Made by a program: the position numbers and the translations under genes. From contig NZ_VTHJ01000004.1 in assembly GCF_008386495.1 (NCBI RefSeq), forward strand, positions 124,001-188,000: DNA of 64,000 bases. The letters run 5' to 3'. The DNA comes from Streptomyces tailanensis. Its GTDB lineage: Bacteria; Actinomycetota; Actinomycetes; Streptomycetales; Streptomycetaceae. Shown in pieces: positions 36,054-45,218 of the stretch. The stretch's first letter is position 1, and every line of letters starts with the position of its first letter. The notes under the pieces are model-generated. The model saw only the letters and a program-made list of their open reading frames with translations, searched no databases and had not been told where the DNA came from.

Positions 36054-37880
36054 TTAGAACGCCGCCTCGTCCAGCTCCATCAGGTCCAGGTCGGCGTTCT
36101 CGGAGATCTTGCGGGCCAGGGTGACGCCCGGGAGGACGTTGGCCGCGAAGAACTTCGCCGCCGCGATCTTGCCGGTGTAGAAGGCCCTGTCCTTGGCGGA
36201 GGCCGTCTCCAGCTTCTCGGCGGCGACGGCGGCGCCCTTGAGGAGGAGGTAGCCGACGACGACGTCACCGGAGGCCATGAGGAGGCGGGTGGTGTTGAGG
36301 CCCACCTTGTAGATGTTCTTGACGTCCTGCTCGGTGGCGGCGAGGTCGGTGAGGAGGAGGCCGACCAGGGACTCCAGCTCGACCGCGGCCTTGGCGAGGT
36401 GCTCGCGGGCGACCGCCAGCTGCTCGCCGCCCTCACCGAGCGCCAGGAACTTCTTGATCTCCTCGGCGAGGGAGTTCAGCGCGGCGCCCTGGTTGCGGAC
36501 GATCTTCCGGAAGAAGAAGTCCTGGCCCTGGATCGCGGTGGTGCCCTCGTACAGGGTGTCGATCTTGGCGTCGCGGATGTACTGCTCGATCGGGTACTCC
36601 TGCAGGAAGCCGGAGCCGCCGAAGGTCTGCAGCGACTGGGCGAGCTGCTCGTAGCCCTTCTCGGAGCCGTAGCCCTTGACGATGGGCAGGAGCAGGTCGT
36701 TCAGGGCCTCCAGGGCGGAGATGTCCTCGCCCGCCGCCCCCTTGACCTGGATCTCGTCCTGGATGGAGGCCGTGTAGAGGACGAGGGCGCGCATGCCCTC
36801 CGCGTACGCCTTCTGCGTCATCAGCGAGCGGCGGACGTCGGGGTGGTGGGTGATGGTGACCTTGGGCGCGGTCTTGTCCATGAAGTTCGCGAGGTCCGGG
36901 CCCTGGACGCGCTCCTTGGCGTACTCAAGGGCGTTCAGGTAGCCCGTCGACAGCGTGGAGATCGCCTTCGTGCCGACCATCATCCGGGCGAACTCGATGA
37001 TGCGGAACATCTGGCGGATGCCGTCGTGCTTGTCGCCGATCAGCCAGCCCCTGGCCGGGTGACGGTCGCCGAAGGTCATCTCGCAGGTGTTGGAGGCCTT
37101 CAGGCCCATCTTGTGCTCGACGTTCGTGGCGTAGACGCCGTTGCGCATCCCCAGCTCGCCGGTCTCGAAGTCGAAGAGGTACTTCGGGACGAGGAAGAGG
37201 GACAGACCCTTGGTGCCGGGGCCGTGGCCCTCGGGGCGGGCCAGCACGTAGTGAAGGATGTTCTCCTCCATGTCGTGCTCACCGGACGTGATGAACCGCT
37301 TCACACCCTCGATGTGCCAGGAGCCGTCCTCCTGCTGCACGGCCTTCGTGCGACCGGCACCCACATCGGAACCCGCGTCGGGTTCGGTGAGCACCATGGT
37401 GGAGCCCCAGGTCTTCTCGACGGCGATCTGGGCGATCTTCTTCTGTACGTCGTTGCCCTCGTCGTAGAGGATTCCGGCGAACGCCGGGCCGGAGGCGTAC
37501 ATCCACACGGCCGGGTTCGAGCCGAGCAGCAGCTCCGCGTACGCCCAGATCAGGGAGCGGGGGGAGGTCGTACCGCCGATCTCCTCGGGCAGGCCGAGGC
37601 GCCAGTACTCCGAGTCCATGAAGGCTTTGTAGCTCTTCTTGAACGTGGCCGGGACCGGAGCGGTGTTCGTCTCCGGGTCGAAGACCGGCGGGTTGCGGTC
37701 GGCGTCCGTGAAGGACTCCGCCAGCTCGTTCTCGGCGAGACGGGTCAGCTCCTCCAGGATGCTCTTGGCCGTGTCCGTGTCCATCTCCGCGAACGGGCCG
37801 GTGCCGTACAGCTTGTCGCGCCCGAGGACCTCGAAGAGGTTGAACTCGATGTCGCGGAGGTTCGACTTGTAGTGCCCCAT
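36054..37880 (-). CDS. Acyl-CoA dehydrogenase (long, FadE5-like)
   Basis: This 608-residue FAD enzyme is longer than the 380-residue classical family. It has an N-terminal extension ([20 protein letters not shown]), the central beta domain ([33 protein letters not shown]) and a C-terminal helical domain with about 150 extra residues. This build is typical of FadE5-like dehydrogenases that oxidise a wide range of acyl-CoAs in beta-oxidation. The ATG at 37880 starts the conserved MGHYKSN. Two matching operator-like elements lie just upstream. Confidence 0.93.
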   Translation of the reverse strand: MGHYKSNLRDIEFNLFEVLGRDKLYGTGPFAEMDTDTAKSILEELTRLAENELAESFTDADRNPPVFDPETNTAPVPATFKKSYKAFMDSEYWRLGLPEEIGGTTSPRSLIWAYAELLLGSNPAVWMYASGPAFAGILYDEGNDVQKKIAQIAVEKTWGSTMVLTEPDAGSDVGAGRTKAVQQEDGSWHIEGVKRFITSGEHDMEENILHYVLARPEGHGPGTKGLSLFLVPKYLFDFETGELGMRNGVYATNVEHKMGLKASNTCEMTFGDRHPARGWLIGDKHDGIRQMFRIIEFARMMVGTKAISTLSTGYLNALEYAKERVQGPDLANFMDKTAPKVTITHHPDVRRSLMTQKAYAEGMRALVLYTASIQDEIQVKGAAGEDISALEALNDLLLPIVKGYGSEKGYEQLAQSLQTFGGSGFLQEYPIEQYIRDAKIDTLYEGTTAIQGQDFFFRKIVRNQGAALNSLAEEIKKFLALGEGGEQLAVAREHLAKAAVELESLVGLLLTDLAATEQDVKNIYKVGLNTTRLLMASGDVVVGYLLLKGAAVAAEKLETASAKDRAFYTGKIAAAKFFAANVLPGVTLARKISENADLDLMELDEAAF

Positions 37881-37935
37881 GGCGATGGCTCCGTAGAGAG
37901 ATCGGCGAGGCACTGGATCCTCGCGCTAGTTCACA

Positions 37936-37978
37936 TACCAACAAGTAGCTTCGATGTCGATAATGCTACCCACCGGTA
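37936..37978 (-). promoter_or_regulatory. Paired operator-like elements before the acyl-CoA dehydrogenase
   Basis: TACCAACAAGTA (37936-37947) and TACCCACCGGTA (37967-37978) share TACCxACxxGTA, 31 bp apart. The second has perfect TACC/GGTA arms. They span the expected promoter and resemble TetR-type operators of fatty-acid genes. Confidence 0.6.
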
Positions 37979-38028
37979 ATAAGAAGCAACCCCGATCGGG
38001 CCATCTGTGACTCGTTACGCTTTGCCGC

Positions 38029-38526
38029 ATGTACGGCTACGACCAGAACGCTGGCACTCAGCAGCAGTACGCCCCGCCACCGCAGCAGCAGATGCCGGGC
38101 CAGCAGATGCCCGGCGGCCCGATGGGCGGCGGCTACGGGCAGCAGCCGCCGCTGTACCCCGAGCCGTCACCGCCCTCGCTCGCGGACGCGGTGCGCGCCT
38201 TCACCACCGGTCAGATGGCCGCGGAGGACTTCCAGCAGGTCTTCGCGACGTCCAAGGTGTACTGCCCGCGCGGCGACAACCCCGGGTTCCTGGCCCTGCA
38301 CAACACCCAGCAGCCGGTGATCCCGATGTTCACCTCGCTCAAGGAGCTCCGCCGGTATGCCGGCAAGGAGTCCAAGTACTTCGTCATCACCGGCGCCGAG
38401 GTCATCGACCTCCTCCCGACCGGCTATGGCTTCGTCCTCGACATGGAGGGCGAGCACCGGATGGTGTTCGACGCGAAGGCTGTGGAGCAGATGGTGGAGT
38501 TCGCGATGCGGCGGATGTACGGGTAG
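38029..38526 (+). CDS. SseB-family protein
   Basis: This 165-residue protein has a Gln/Pro/Gly/Met-rich N-terminal 45 residues followed by an SseB-like domain (FQQVFATSKVYCPRGDNPGF, PMFTSLKELRRYAGKESKYF, GAEVIDLLPTGYGFVLD). Actinobacterial members have no type III secretion role and unknown function. The domain ends in the acidic EHRMVFDAKAVEQMVEF. It is divergent from the acyl-CoA dehydrogenase. Confidence 0.8.
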   Translation: MYGYDQNAGTQQQYAPPPQQQMPGQQMPGGPMGGGYGQQPPLYPEPSPPSLADAVRAFTTGQMAAEDFQQVFATSKVYCPRGDNPGFLALHNTQQPVIPMFTSLKELRRYAGKESKYFVITGAEVIDLLPTGYGFVLDMEGEHRMVFDAKAVEQMVEFAMRRMYG

Positions 38527-38606
38527 CTCCGCGAGTAGCTCCGCTGGTCGGGCCGGGGCGGGGTGGGGGCGCTGCGGTTCGTTGCGGGGTGCGGGGTGCG
38601 GGTTGT

Positions 38607-38663
38607 GGGGGTTGCTCGCGCCCACGCGGCGGAGCCCCATATCGATACAGCCCCGCGCGCCCC
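38607..38663. repeat. Dispersed intergenic repeat, copy A
   Basis: Conserved core TCGCGCCCACGCGGCGGAGC followed by CATATCGATACAGCCCCGCG. A nearly identical copy lies at 47592-47645. Similar elements are, from memory, frequent between Streptomyces genes. Confidence 0.85.
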
Positions 38664-38739
38664 TGGCTTGGCTGCCGTGGGCCTTTCTGGGTTTGCTGAA
38701 CCGTTTCTTTCGGTTCGCGGGGTCCCATACTGTGCCCCC

Positions 38740-39603
38740 GTGACCGAGATCGACACCTCGCCGCTGGTCCTGCATGGTCGGCGGCGTTCTGTTGCCCGGC
38801 TGAAGGCCGGCGTGCTGTTGCTGGACCAGGGGCGGATCCGCCGCCGTATCCCCGTGGCGGCGATCGAACGGTTGGACGTGGGCGGCCAGCGAGGCCGGGA
38901 GCTGACCGTCGTACTGACCGCCGGGGCCCCACCCGCCGTGACCTATGTCCTAAGGGCACGCAGCGCCCCGATGGTCCGGGAGTTCGCTGCGGCCGTGAGC
39001 CGGGCGCTGCCCGTACGGGACGCCGAGGAGCCGCGTCCCGACGGGACGGGGCTGGTGTCGGAGGAGGTGGTGAAGCGGTGGTCGCCGCGCCCGGAGCGCT
39101 GGGTGGCGACGGGCCTGCTGGTGGTCTATCTGCTGGTGCCGCTCGTCCATTGGCTCGCCGGAAGGACGACACCCTTCGTCCTGTGGCTGCTGGGCCCCTG
39201 GGTGGCCCTGCTCGGGCTGGGGAGCGTGATGGGCGGTTGGGAGGCGAAGGAGAAGGCAGCCGCGCTGCGCACCCGGGGGATCACGGTGGAGGGGCGACTG
39301 GAGTACTCGTACGAGGAACGCTCCGGGGAGGACACCGTCAAGAAGCACGTCTACTCCTTCACCGACACGAGCGGTGAGGTCCATCAGCGCCATGGCACGA
39401 AAGGCGGTGGCGCCGAGCGGGTCGAGATCGTCTACGACCCCGCGGACCCGAAGGAGAACAACAAGGTCGGACGCGGTACGGCGGTGCGGCTGGCCGGGGC
39501 ATGGCTGCTCGTCGTGCTGGTCGGGGTCCCGGCGGTGGTGGCCGGGGCGGTGTTCATGGTCGTGGGGGTGGTGGCCCTGTTCCCATGGCCCGGAGCGGAA
39601 TGA
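38740..39603 (+). CDS. Membrane protein with DUF3592-like domain
   Basis: This 287-residue protein has a soluble N-terminal PH-like beta domain (about 1-95: LLLDQGRIRRRIPVAAIERL). Two membrane helices follow (WVATGLLVVYLLVPLVHWLA and FVLWLLGPWVALLGLGSVMG), then a DUF3592-like beta domain (GRLEYSYEERSGEDTVKKHV...VEIVYDPADPKENNKVG) and a last helix pair. The GTG at 38740 sits close behind CATACT with no ribosome site, so the transcript may be leaderless. Function unknown. Confidence 0.7.
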   Translation: MTEIDTSPLVLHGRRRSVARLKAGVLLLDQGRIRRRIPVAAIERLDVGGQRGRELTVVLTAGAPPAVTYVLRARSAPMVREFAAAVSRALPVRDAEEPRPDGTGLVSEEVVKRWSPRPERWVATGLLVVYLLVPLVHWLAGRTTPFVLWLLGPWVALLGLGSVMGGWEAKEKAAALRTRGITVEGRLEYSYEERSGEDTVKKHVYSFTDTSGEVHQRHGTKGGGAERVEIVYDPADPKENNKVGRGTAVRLAGAWLLVVLVGVPAVVAGAVFMVVGVVALFPWPGAE

Positions 39604-39684
39604 GGCCCATGGCGGAGAGGGGGTGAGGCACCCACGGCAGGGAGGGGAATGCGTCGCGGTCGTGAGCTGTTGAGACTGGCGGAA

Positions 39685-39700
39685 AGTTCAATAGTCAACT
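39685..39700. promoter_or_regulatory. MarR-like operator before pirin
   Basis: AGTTCAATAGTCAACT, an imperfect 16-bp palindrome (6 of 8 positions per half), 31 bp before the pirin ATG. The size and sequence resemble MarR-family operators. Confidence 0.55.
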
Positions 39701-39730
39701 AAAGTGAGCGTACGACGAGGAGGTACCGAC

Positions 39731-40702
39731 ATGCCCGCAGTGACCGTCGAGAACCCGCTGGCCCTGCCCCGAGTGGTGGCGCCGGCCGACGCGGTGGCCC
39801 GTCCCGTGCTCGGTGTGACGACCGCGCCCAGTGGCTTCGAGGGTGAGGGCTTCCCGGTGCGCCGTGCGTTCGCCGGGATCCACTACCGCCACCTGGACCC
39901 GTTCATCATGATGGACCAGATGGGTGAGGTGGAGTATCAGCCTGGGGAGCCGAAAGGGACCCCGTGGCATCCGCACCGCGGCTTCGAGACCGTCACCTAC
40001 ATCATCGACGGGATCTTCGACCACCAGGACAGCCAGGGCGGTGGCGGCACCATCACCAACGGCGACACCCAGTGGATGACGGCCGGTTCCGGCCTCCTCC
40101 ACATCGAGGCGCCGCCGGAGTCCCTCGTCATGTCCGGCGGGCTCTTCCACGGCATCCAGCTCTGGGTGAACCTCCCGGCCAAGGACAAGATGATGGCCCC
40201 CAGGTACCAGGACATCCGCGGCGGCCAGGTCCAGCTCCTCACCACCCCCGACGGCGGCGCGCTCCTCCGCGTCATCGCCGGTGAGCTGGACGGTCACCAG
40301 GGACCGGGCATCACCCACACCCCGATCACCCTGCTCCACGCGACCGTGGCGCCGGGCGCGGAGATCACGCTGCCGTGGCGCGAGGACTTCAACGCCCTCG
40401 CGTACGTCCTCGCCGGGCGCGGCAGCGTCGGTGCGGACCGGCGGCCGATCCACATGGGTCAGACGGCCGTCTTCGGCGCGGGCTCCTCGATCACGTTCCG
40501 CGCGGACGAGAAGCAGGACTCCAACGCGCCCGACCTGGACATCGTGCTGCTGGGCGGACAGCCGATCCGTGAGCCCATGGCCCACTACGGTCCGTTCGTC
40601 ATGAACACCCGCGAGGAACTGCAGCAGGCTTTCGAGGACTTCCAGAAGGGGCGGCTCGGGACGGTCCCGGCTGTCCACGGGATGTCCGAGGGCGGCATCT
40701 GA
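39731..40702 (+). CDS. Pirin-family protein
   Basis: This 323-residue bicupin has the pirin metal-binding residues in the N-terminal domain: PWHPHRGFETVTYIIDG (two His) and GSGLLHIEAP (His, Glu). The C-terminal pirin domain starts near TLLHATVAPG. Bacterial pirins act as quercetinase-like oxygenases or modulate pyruvate dehydrogenase; the role here is open. The ATG at 39731 follows a strong AGGAGGT. An operator-like palindrome precedes it and a 16-bp hairpin follows. Confidence 0.9.
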   Translation: MPAVTVENPLALPRVVAPADAVARPVLGVTTAPSGFEGEGFPVRRAFAGIHYRHLDPFIMMDQMGEVEYQPGEPKGTPWHPHRGFETVTYIIDGIFDHQDSQGGGGTITNGDTQWMTAGSGLLHIEAPPESLVMSGGLFHGIQLWVNLPAKDKMMAPRYQDIRGGQVQLLTTPDGGALLRVIAGELDGHQGPGITHTPITLLHATVAPGAEITLPWREDFNALAYVLAGRGSVGADRRPIHMGQTAVFGAGSSITFRADEKQDSNAPDLDIVLLGGQPIREPMAHYGPFVMNTREELQQAFEDFQKGRLGTVPAVHGMSEGGI

Positions 40703-40786
40703 ACGTGAACGAGTCGAGGCTCCTGTCCGACCATGGGCGGGGGCCCTTCGCCACCGGCGGGTGCTTGAGTCCGGTACGGTACGACA

Positions 40787-40825
40787 AGGCCCGAAGTCGC
40801 AACGCTGGTTTGCGACTTCGGGCCT
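40787..40825. terminator. Bidirectional terminator between pirin and BRO gene 2
   Basis: Perfect 16-bp stem AGGCCCGAAGTCGCAA/TTGCGACTTCGGGCCT with a 7-base loop between convergent genes. Confidence 0.92.
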
Positions 40826-40847
40826 GTCTTACACGGGTGTTACGGCG

Positions 40848-41785
40848 CTACGGCAGCACGTAGAGCGGTGCCCCGTCCGGCGCGCGGCCGGCCTGGCGCA
40901 CACACTCCTGTTCGCACAGCATCTCCAGGCAGTCGCGGACGCGGTCCAGGGGCAGACCCGTGTCCGTCGCGATCTCCTCCAGGTGGTAGTCGGCGCCGCC
41001 GTGTAGCAGCGTCGGGGCCAGGTAGGCCGCCACGGCGTGGACGTCCTCGGTGAGACGAGATTCCTCGCCTTCCAGTTGGCGAGGAGTTGTTGCGGAGTCA
41101 GCTCCGGCGCGGGGGAGGAGCGGGGGCGGTCGGCGGGGCGCCGTAGGTTCTCCGCGATGTCGCGCAGCGCTTGGGCCATCACGTCCTGGCTGCGGCTGAG
41201 CTGCTTCAGCAGGTCGTTCCGCTCCTGTTGGAACGCCGTCAGCATCTCGTCCGCCCGGATGTTCCGCTCTTCGAGTCGCACGATGGCGTCGGCGACTTGT
41301 TGCGGCATGACGTAGGCGGTGGTGTCGGTGGGCGAGGGTTGCACCGGGGCCGGTTCAAGGCTGTAGGAGCCGTCGACCTGGATGGTCTTGATGACCTCGG
41401 AAACCCAGTCCTTGAAGGGCTGGGACTCCGGCTTCGTGCACCCGTTGACGAGCTGGATGAGCCCCTGAAGGTTCACCATCTTCATCGTCTTACGAAGCCC
41501 GTGACCTGTAATATTGCGTGCTGCGTCGCTCTGGCCGACGCTTCGCGCAATATCGCCGAGCGTTGTTACGTGCTGTTGCGGGACCATGTTGTGCACGGCG
41601 TCCCGCGTGTTGGCGTAACCGAGATTGCCCGCCACATCCATCGCCGGAAACCAGTGCGTTCCGTCCGGCAACGTGAGCCTCCGGATTCGCGCCCCCGTGG
41701 CCGCGAACACGAAGTCGTTGATGTCGATCGCGTCCTGCTGTTGTGCCGCCGACTGGTCCGACGGCGGGTTCTTCTGCTCGTACAT
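40848..41785 (-). pseudogene. BRO-N domain protein, copy 2, frameshifted near the C-terminus
   Basis: The ATG at 41785 (GGAGG nine bases upstream) opens a frame with a BRO N-terminal domain (IRRLTLPDGTHWFPAMDVAG) and a coiled coil (about 165-215) parallel to copy 1. After QLLANWK (about 41066) this frame turns into Arg/Thr-rich nonsense. A neighbouring frame continues EESRLTEDVHAVAAYLAPTL...DTGLPLDRVRDCLEMLCEQE and ends DGAPLYVLP at 40848, just as copy 1 ends EGAPVYVLSRG. One missing base near 41066 in the GGCGAGG stretch explains it. It could be decay, a sequencing error or, less likely, recoding. Confidence 0.8.
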
Positions 41786-41929
41786 CGAGCATCACCTCCG
41801 CCTCGGAAGCTAGGCAGAAGGCGGAACAACTCGCGGTCGTAGCAAGGATGTTCACCCGATAGTGGACAGAGGTATCGATTCTGTGACAAAGGGTGAGTGG
41901 GACAGGTCCCCTCCGCCTGCCCCTCTCAC

Positions 41930-41963
41930 CTCTGACCTTCCGCCTGTCGGCGGAAGGTCAGAG
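41930..41963 (-). terminator. Terminator at the end of the beta-helix gene
   Basis: Perfect 15-bp stem CTCTGACCTTCCGCC/GGCGGAAGGTCAGAG with loop TGTC. The right arm includes the stop codon of the minus-strand gene. Confidence 0.88.
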
Positions 41964-42713
41964 CCTGCTGTTGCCCCCCTTGTTGACGATGGTGGCCTTC
42001 TTGCAGTTCTTCCAGGTGAGCTTGTTCGGGCCCTTCTTTCCGCTGCCCTTGCCGCCCCAGAGGGTGAGGGGGACGGGCTTGCCGTAGTAGCCGATGCCGT
42101 ACTTGTTGTTCTTGAAGACGTTGCCGCCGCTGCCGCAGACTTCGCCCTTCGCCGTGTCGCGCCACTCGCTGAACATGGCGTACGTGCCCGACTTGGTGAA
42201 GGTGTTACCGCTCACCGTGTTGCGGCTGCTGCGGTCCCGGATGCGTACGGGGTCGCCGGAGATGGAGGAGAACTTGTTGCCGGTGATGGTGCTGCCCGTG
42301 GTCCGGTAGAGGTAGACCCCGTGCATGTGGCCCTTGTTGCGCAGGTTGGAGAACGTGTTCTTCTTGATCACGATGCCGGAGGAGTTCTTCACATGGACCC
42401 CGGCGTAGCCGGTGGAGCCGCTGAGGTTCTTGAAGGTGTTCCCGGTGATCGTGACGTTCGAGACGTTGCGCAGCAGGATGGCGTTGGCGTGGCCGGAGAA
42501 CGTCCTGCCCTTGATGGTGAAGTTGCCGGGACCGCCGTTGATGCAGAGCTGGTAGTCGCCCGTCGGGCACTTGCCCTGTCCCGGGTACTTCGCGGCCACG
42601 GCCGGCGCCGACCAGCTCGGCTCGGCCAGGGCACCCAGGATCAGCGCGCTGCCGACCGCGGTGGTGACGAAGGCCTTCGGTACGGAACGGGTACGCGGGG
42701 CGTGCGTACGCAT
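41958..42713 (-). CDS. Secreted right-handed beta-helix repeat protein
   Basis: This 251-residue protein has a signal peptide (FVTTAVGSALILGALAEPSWSAPAVA). The rest is a parallel beta-helix with NosD/pectate-lyase-like repeats such as NVSNVTITGNTFKNLSG, NSSGIVIKKNTFSNLRN and GSTITGNKFSSISG. Two cysteines near CPTGDYQLCINGG may pair. Relatives bind or cleave polysaccharides, but no catalytic residues are evident. The ATG at 42713 has GAGGAG eight bases upstream. It is divergent from the membrane HTH gene. Confidence 0.82.
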   Translation of the reverse strand: MRTHAPRTRSVPKAFVTTAVGSALILGALAEPSWSAPAVAAKYPGQGKCPTGDYQLCINGGPGNFTIKGRTFSGHANAILLRNVSNVTITGNTFKNLSGSTGYAGVHVKNSSGIVIKKNTFSNLRNKGHMHGVYLYRTTGSTITGNKFSSISGDPVRIRDRSSRNTVSGNTFTKSGTYAMFSEWRDTAKGEVCGSGGNVFKNNKYGIGYYGKPVPLTLWGGKGSGKKGPNKLTWKNCKKATIVNKGGNSRL

Positions 42714-42968
42714 GGGGCGACTCCTCTTCATGTGGGTCAGGCGGGTGGGGCGCGGCCGGGCCACCCCCGTGGGGCCGGCCGTCGCGACAGCAACCGAGCC
42801 TGGGCTGCGGGATCTTGTCCGGCAATGGCTTTCCGTGTCCGGGACAGACGGGCCGCTGTCCGGGCTGGTCAGCGGCTTGTCCGGGCAGTACGGGCGAGAC
42901 GGGGCGGGGCGCCCGACGTGGCCGGGACGAGGGTTGTCGGCCGCGACGGCCGGGATCACAATGACCGC

Positions 42969-44036
42969 ATGGCGATCACGGGGGACGGCGAGAACACCGA
43001 GAACACCGAACGCAGCGGAACAACCGGGGAGTTAGGACCGGGGGGCGCGCGTACTTCCGCGGAGTACGTCGCCCTGTTGCGGCGGCTCAAGGAGCACAGC
43101 GGGCTCACCTTCCGGCAGTTGGAGCAGAAGGCCGCCGCGCGCGGTGACGTCCTGGCGCGCAGCACCCTCGCGGACGTACTGCGGCGCGATGCGCTGCCCC
43201 GCGCGGAGGTCGTCGCCGCGCTCGTCCGGGCGTGCGGGGCAGGGAAGGACGAGTCCGCGTGGCTGACGGCCAGGGAGCGGATCGCGTCCACGGCCGGGGT
43301 CGTCGAGGGCGAGTCCTCGGATTCACCGGACTCGCCCGACTCACCCGACTCATCGGACTCCCCCGCATCGTCTTCCGGCAGCTCCGGCAGCCGTCTGCGT
43401 ACCGCTTCCCTCGCCGCCGTGGCCTCGCTCGGGACCGTCGCTCTGCTCGTCATCGGCGCGCTGGTGCTGTTGCCGCAGGACGGGGAGTCGCCGGCCGCCG
43501 AGGGTGCGGGCGGCCAGGCGTCGGAGACGTCCACCCCGGTAGAGCCCGGCCCCGCCCCCGGACTGTCCCGCATTCGCCCGGTGCGCGCGCCCGAGCTGTG
43601 CCTGACCGACGGGGAGGCGCACGTCGAGAGCGGTGCGTCCAAGGTCGTGGCGGTACAGCGGCCGTGCGGCGAAGCCGTACCGCCGAAGACGTATCTGCTG
43701 AAGTCGGACGACGGGCTGTACCGCATCCAGTGGGACCACCCGGATCCGGACAAGGGCAAGGGCTGCCTCACCCTCCTGACCGACGGGGAGTTCCGGCAGA
43801 TGCTCGAACCCCGGAACGACTGCCAGGTCCCGGGGCCCTCCCAACTCTTCCGTATCGAACGCGCCGAGGGCACCGCCGACGGCTGGCTACTGCGCCCCGA
43901 GCAGGCCGACGACATGTGCCTCGGCATCCGCGGGAACGCCGACGAGGCGAACGCGGTGGCCGTCGCGGAGAACTGCACGGAGAAGGAGAAGGGGACGGAC
44001 GTCCTCGCGCAGGTGTTCCTCATCGGGCGAGGGTGA
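42969..44036 (+). CDS. Membrane-anchored HTH protein with extracytoplasmic domain
   Basis: This 355-residue protein begins with an XRE-like helix-turn-helix region (YVALLRRLKEHSGLTFRQLE, LARSTLADVLRRDALPRAEV). A repeated Asp-Ser-Pro linker (SSDSPDSPDSPDSSDSP) leads to one membrane helix (ASLAAVASLGTVALLVIGAL). A C-terminal domain of about 150 residues has four cysteines and a ricin-like flavour (CLTLLTDGEFRQML, MCLGIRGNADEANAVAVAEN). The layout suggests a one-component transmembrane regulator. Start at ATG 42969; no clear ribosome site. Confidence 0.8.
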   Translation: MAITGDGENTENTERSGTTGELGPGGARTSAEYVALLRRLKEHSGLTFRQLEQKAAARGDVLARSTLADVLRRDALPRAEVVAALVRACGAGKDESAWLTARERIASTAGVVEGESSDSPDSPDSPDSSDSPASSSGSSGSRLRTASLAAVASLGTVALLVIGALVLLPQDGESPAAEGAGGQASETSTPVEPGPAPGLSRIRPVRAPELCLTDGEAHVESGASKVVAVQRPCGEAVPPKTYLLKSDDGLYRIQWDHPDPDKGKGCLTLLTDGEFRQMLEPRNDCQVPGPSQLFRIERAEGTADGWLLRPEQADDMCLGIRGNADEANAVAVAENCTEKEKGTDVLAQVFLIGRG

Positions 44037-44140
44037 CGGTCGGCGTCGGCATCGGCGTCGTATGACAGTGCCCGCCCCCCGTCACCCGCCCGGGCCGTCC
44101 GCGCACGACAGCCCCTCCCGGGCCGTGGTCGGCTGGAAGC

Positions 44141-45181
44141 GTGCAGCTGCTCCCCGAGCCCGTGCGGCGTCTTGCGGCCTGGTGTGTCGTCGTGCTGCTC
44201 GTCGCCGGGGTCGTGTACATCGGCGTCCGGTTGTGCGTGGAGTTCAGGGCCGCCGTCACGCCCGTGCTGCTCGCGCTGCTCGGGACCGCGCTTCTCGGGC
44301 CGTTGTACCGGCGGCTGGTCAAGGCTCGGGTGCATCGTTCCGTGGCGGCCGGGCTGACGTGTGTCGCTGTCGTCGCGGTGGTCGGCGGGGCCGTGTACAT
44401 CGTGGTCGCGGCGCTCATCGACACCGGCGATCAGATCATCGCCTCGCTCAGGGACGCGGCCGACGATCTCGCCACGCACTTCGGGGCCGCCGGGACCTCG
44501 CTCGATGATCTGGCCGCCAACGCGAAGGAACTGCTCACCAGGTTCGGCGGGACGGCGGCCTCCAATGTCATCAGCGGGGTGAGCGTCGTCGGTGAGGCCA
44601 TCGCCTTGGCCGTACTCGCGCTGCTGCTCGTCTTCTTCTTCCTGCGGGACTCCCACCGCGCCGTCGGTATGATCCGCGCCGTCTCGCCGCGCGGGGGCGC
44701 CGACACCGTCGAGGCCATCGCCCGGCGGGCCTTCGGGGCGGTCGAGGGGTTCATGCGTGGGACGACCCTCATCGCGCTCATCGACGCCACCTGCATCACC
44801 GTCGGGTTGCTGATCCTCGACGTGCCGGGCGCGGTCGGGCTCGGCGCGCTCGTCTTCGTCGGCGCCTACATCCCCTACCTCGGTGCTTTCATCTCCGGCG
44901 CGGTGGCCGTGCTCGTCGCCCTCGCCGACCGGGGGTTCGTGATCGCGCTGTGGGCCCTCGGGGTGGTCGTCGCCGTCCAGGTCCTGGAGGGGCATGTGCT
45001 GCAGCCGCTGATCCAGAGCCGGACCGTACAGATGCACCCGGCGGTCGTCATGCTCGCCATCACCGCGGGCGCCTCGGTCGCCGGCATCCTCGGCATGCTC
45101 CTCTCGGTACCGCTCACCGCGGCCGTCTTCGGAGTCGTACACGAACTACGGGCGCGCTATGCCACCGAGGAAACCCCTTAG
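44141..45181 (+). CDS. AI-2E family transporter (PerM/YdiK-like)
   Basis: This 346-residue membrane protein has the eight-helix layout of the AI-2 exporter family: two helix pairs at the N-terminus, a periplasmic-side segment (about 95-145) and a C-terminal group with the conserved GAYIPYLGAFISGAVAVLVA and VLEGHVLQPLIQSRTVQMHP. Family members have been linked to autoinducer export or Na+/H+ exchange. The GTG at 44141 starts it; the ribosome site is poor. The stop codon lies in a 9-bp tandem repeat. Confidence 0.88.
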   Translation: MQLLPEPVRRLAAWCVVVLLVAGVVYIGVRLCVEFRAAVTPVLLALLGTALLGPLYRRLVKARVHRSVAAGLTCVAVVAVVGGAVYIVVAALIDTGDQIIASLRDAADDLATHFGAAGTSLDDLAANAKELLTRFGGTAASNVISGVSVVGEAIALAVLALLLVFFFLRDSHRAVGMIRAVSPRGGADTVEAIARRAFGAVEGFMRGTTLIALIDATCITVGLLILDVPGAVGLGALVFVGAYIPYLGAFISGAVAVLVALADRGFVIALWALGVVVAVQVLEGHVLQPLIQSRTVQMHPAVVMLAITAGASVAGILGMLLSVPLTAAVFGVVHELRARYATEETP

Positions 45182-45218
45182 ACCCCTTAGACCCCTTAGA
45201 CCGCTTAGACGACTTAGA
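45174..45218. repeat. Five 9-bp tandem units CCCCTTAGA
   Basis: Five head-to-tail copies, three perfect and two varied (CCGCTTAGA, CGACTTAGA). The array supplies the TAG stop of the AI-2E gene on the plus strand and the TAA stop of the phosphatase on the minus strand. Confidence 0.9.
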
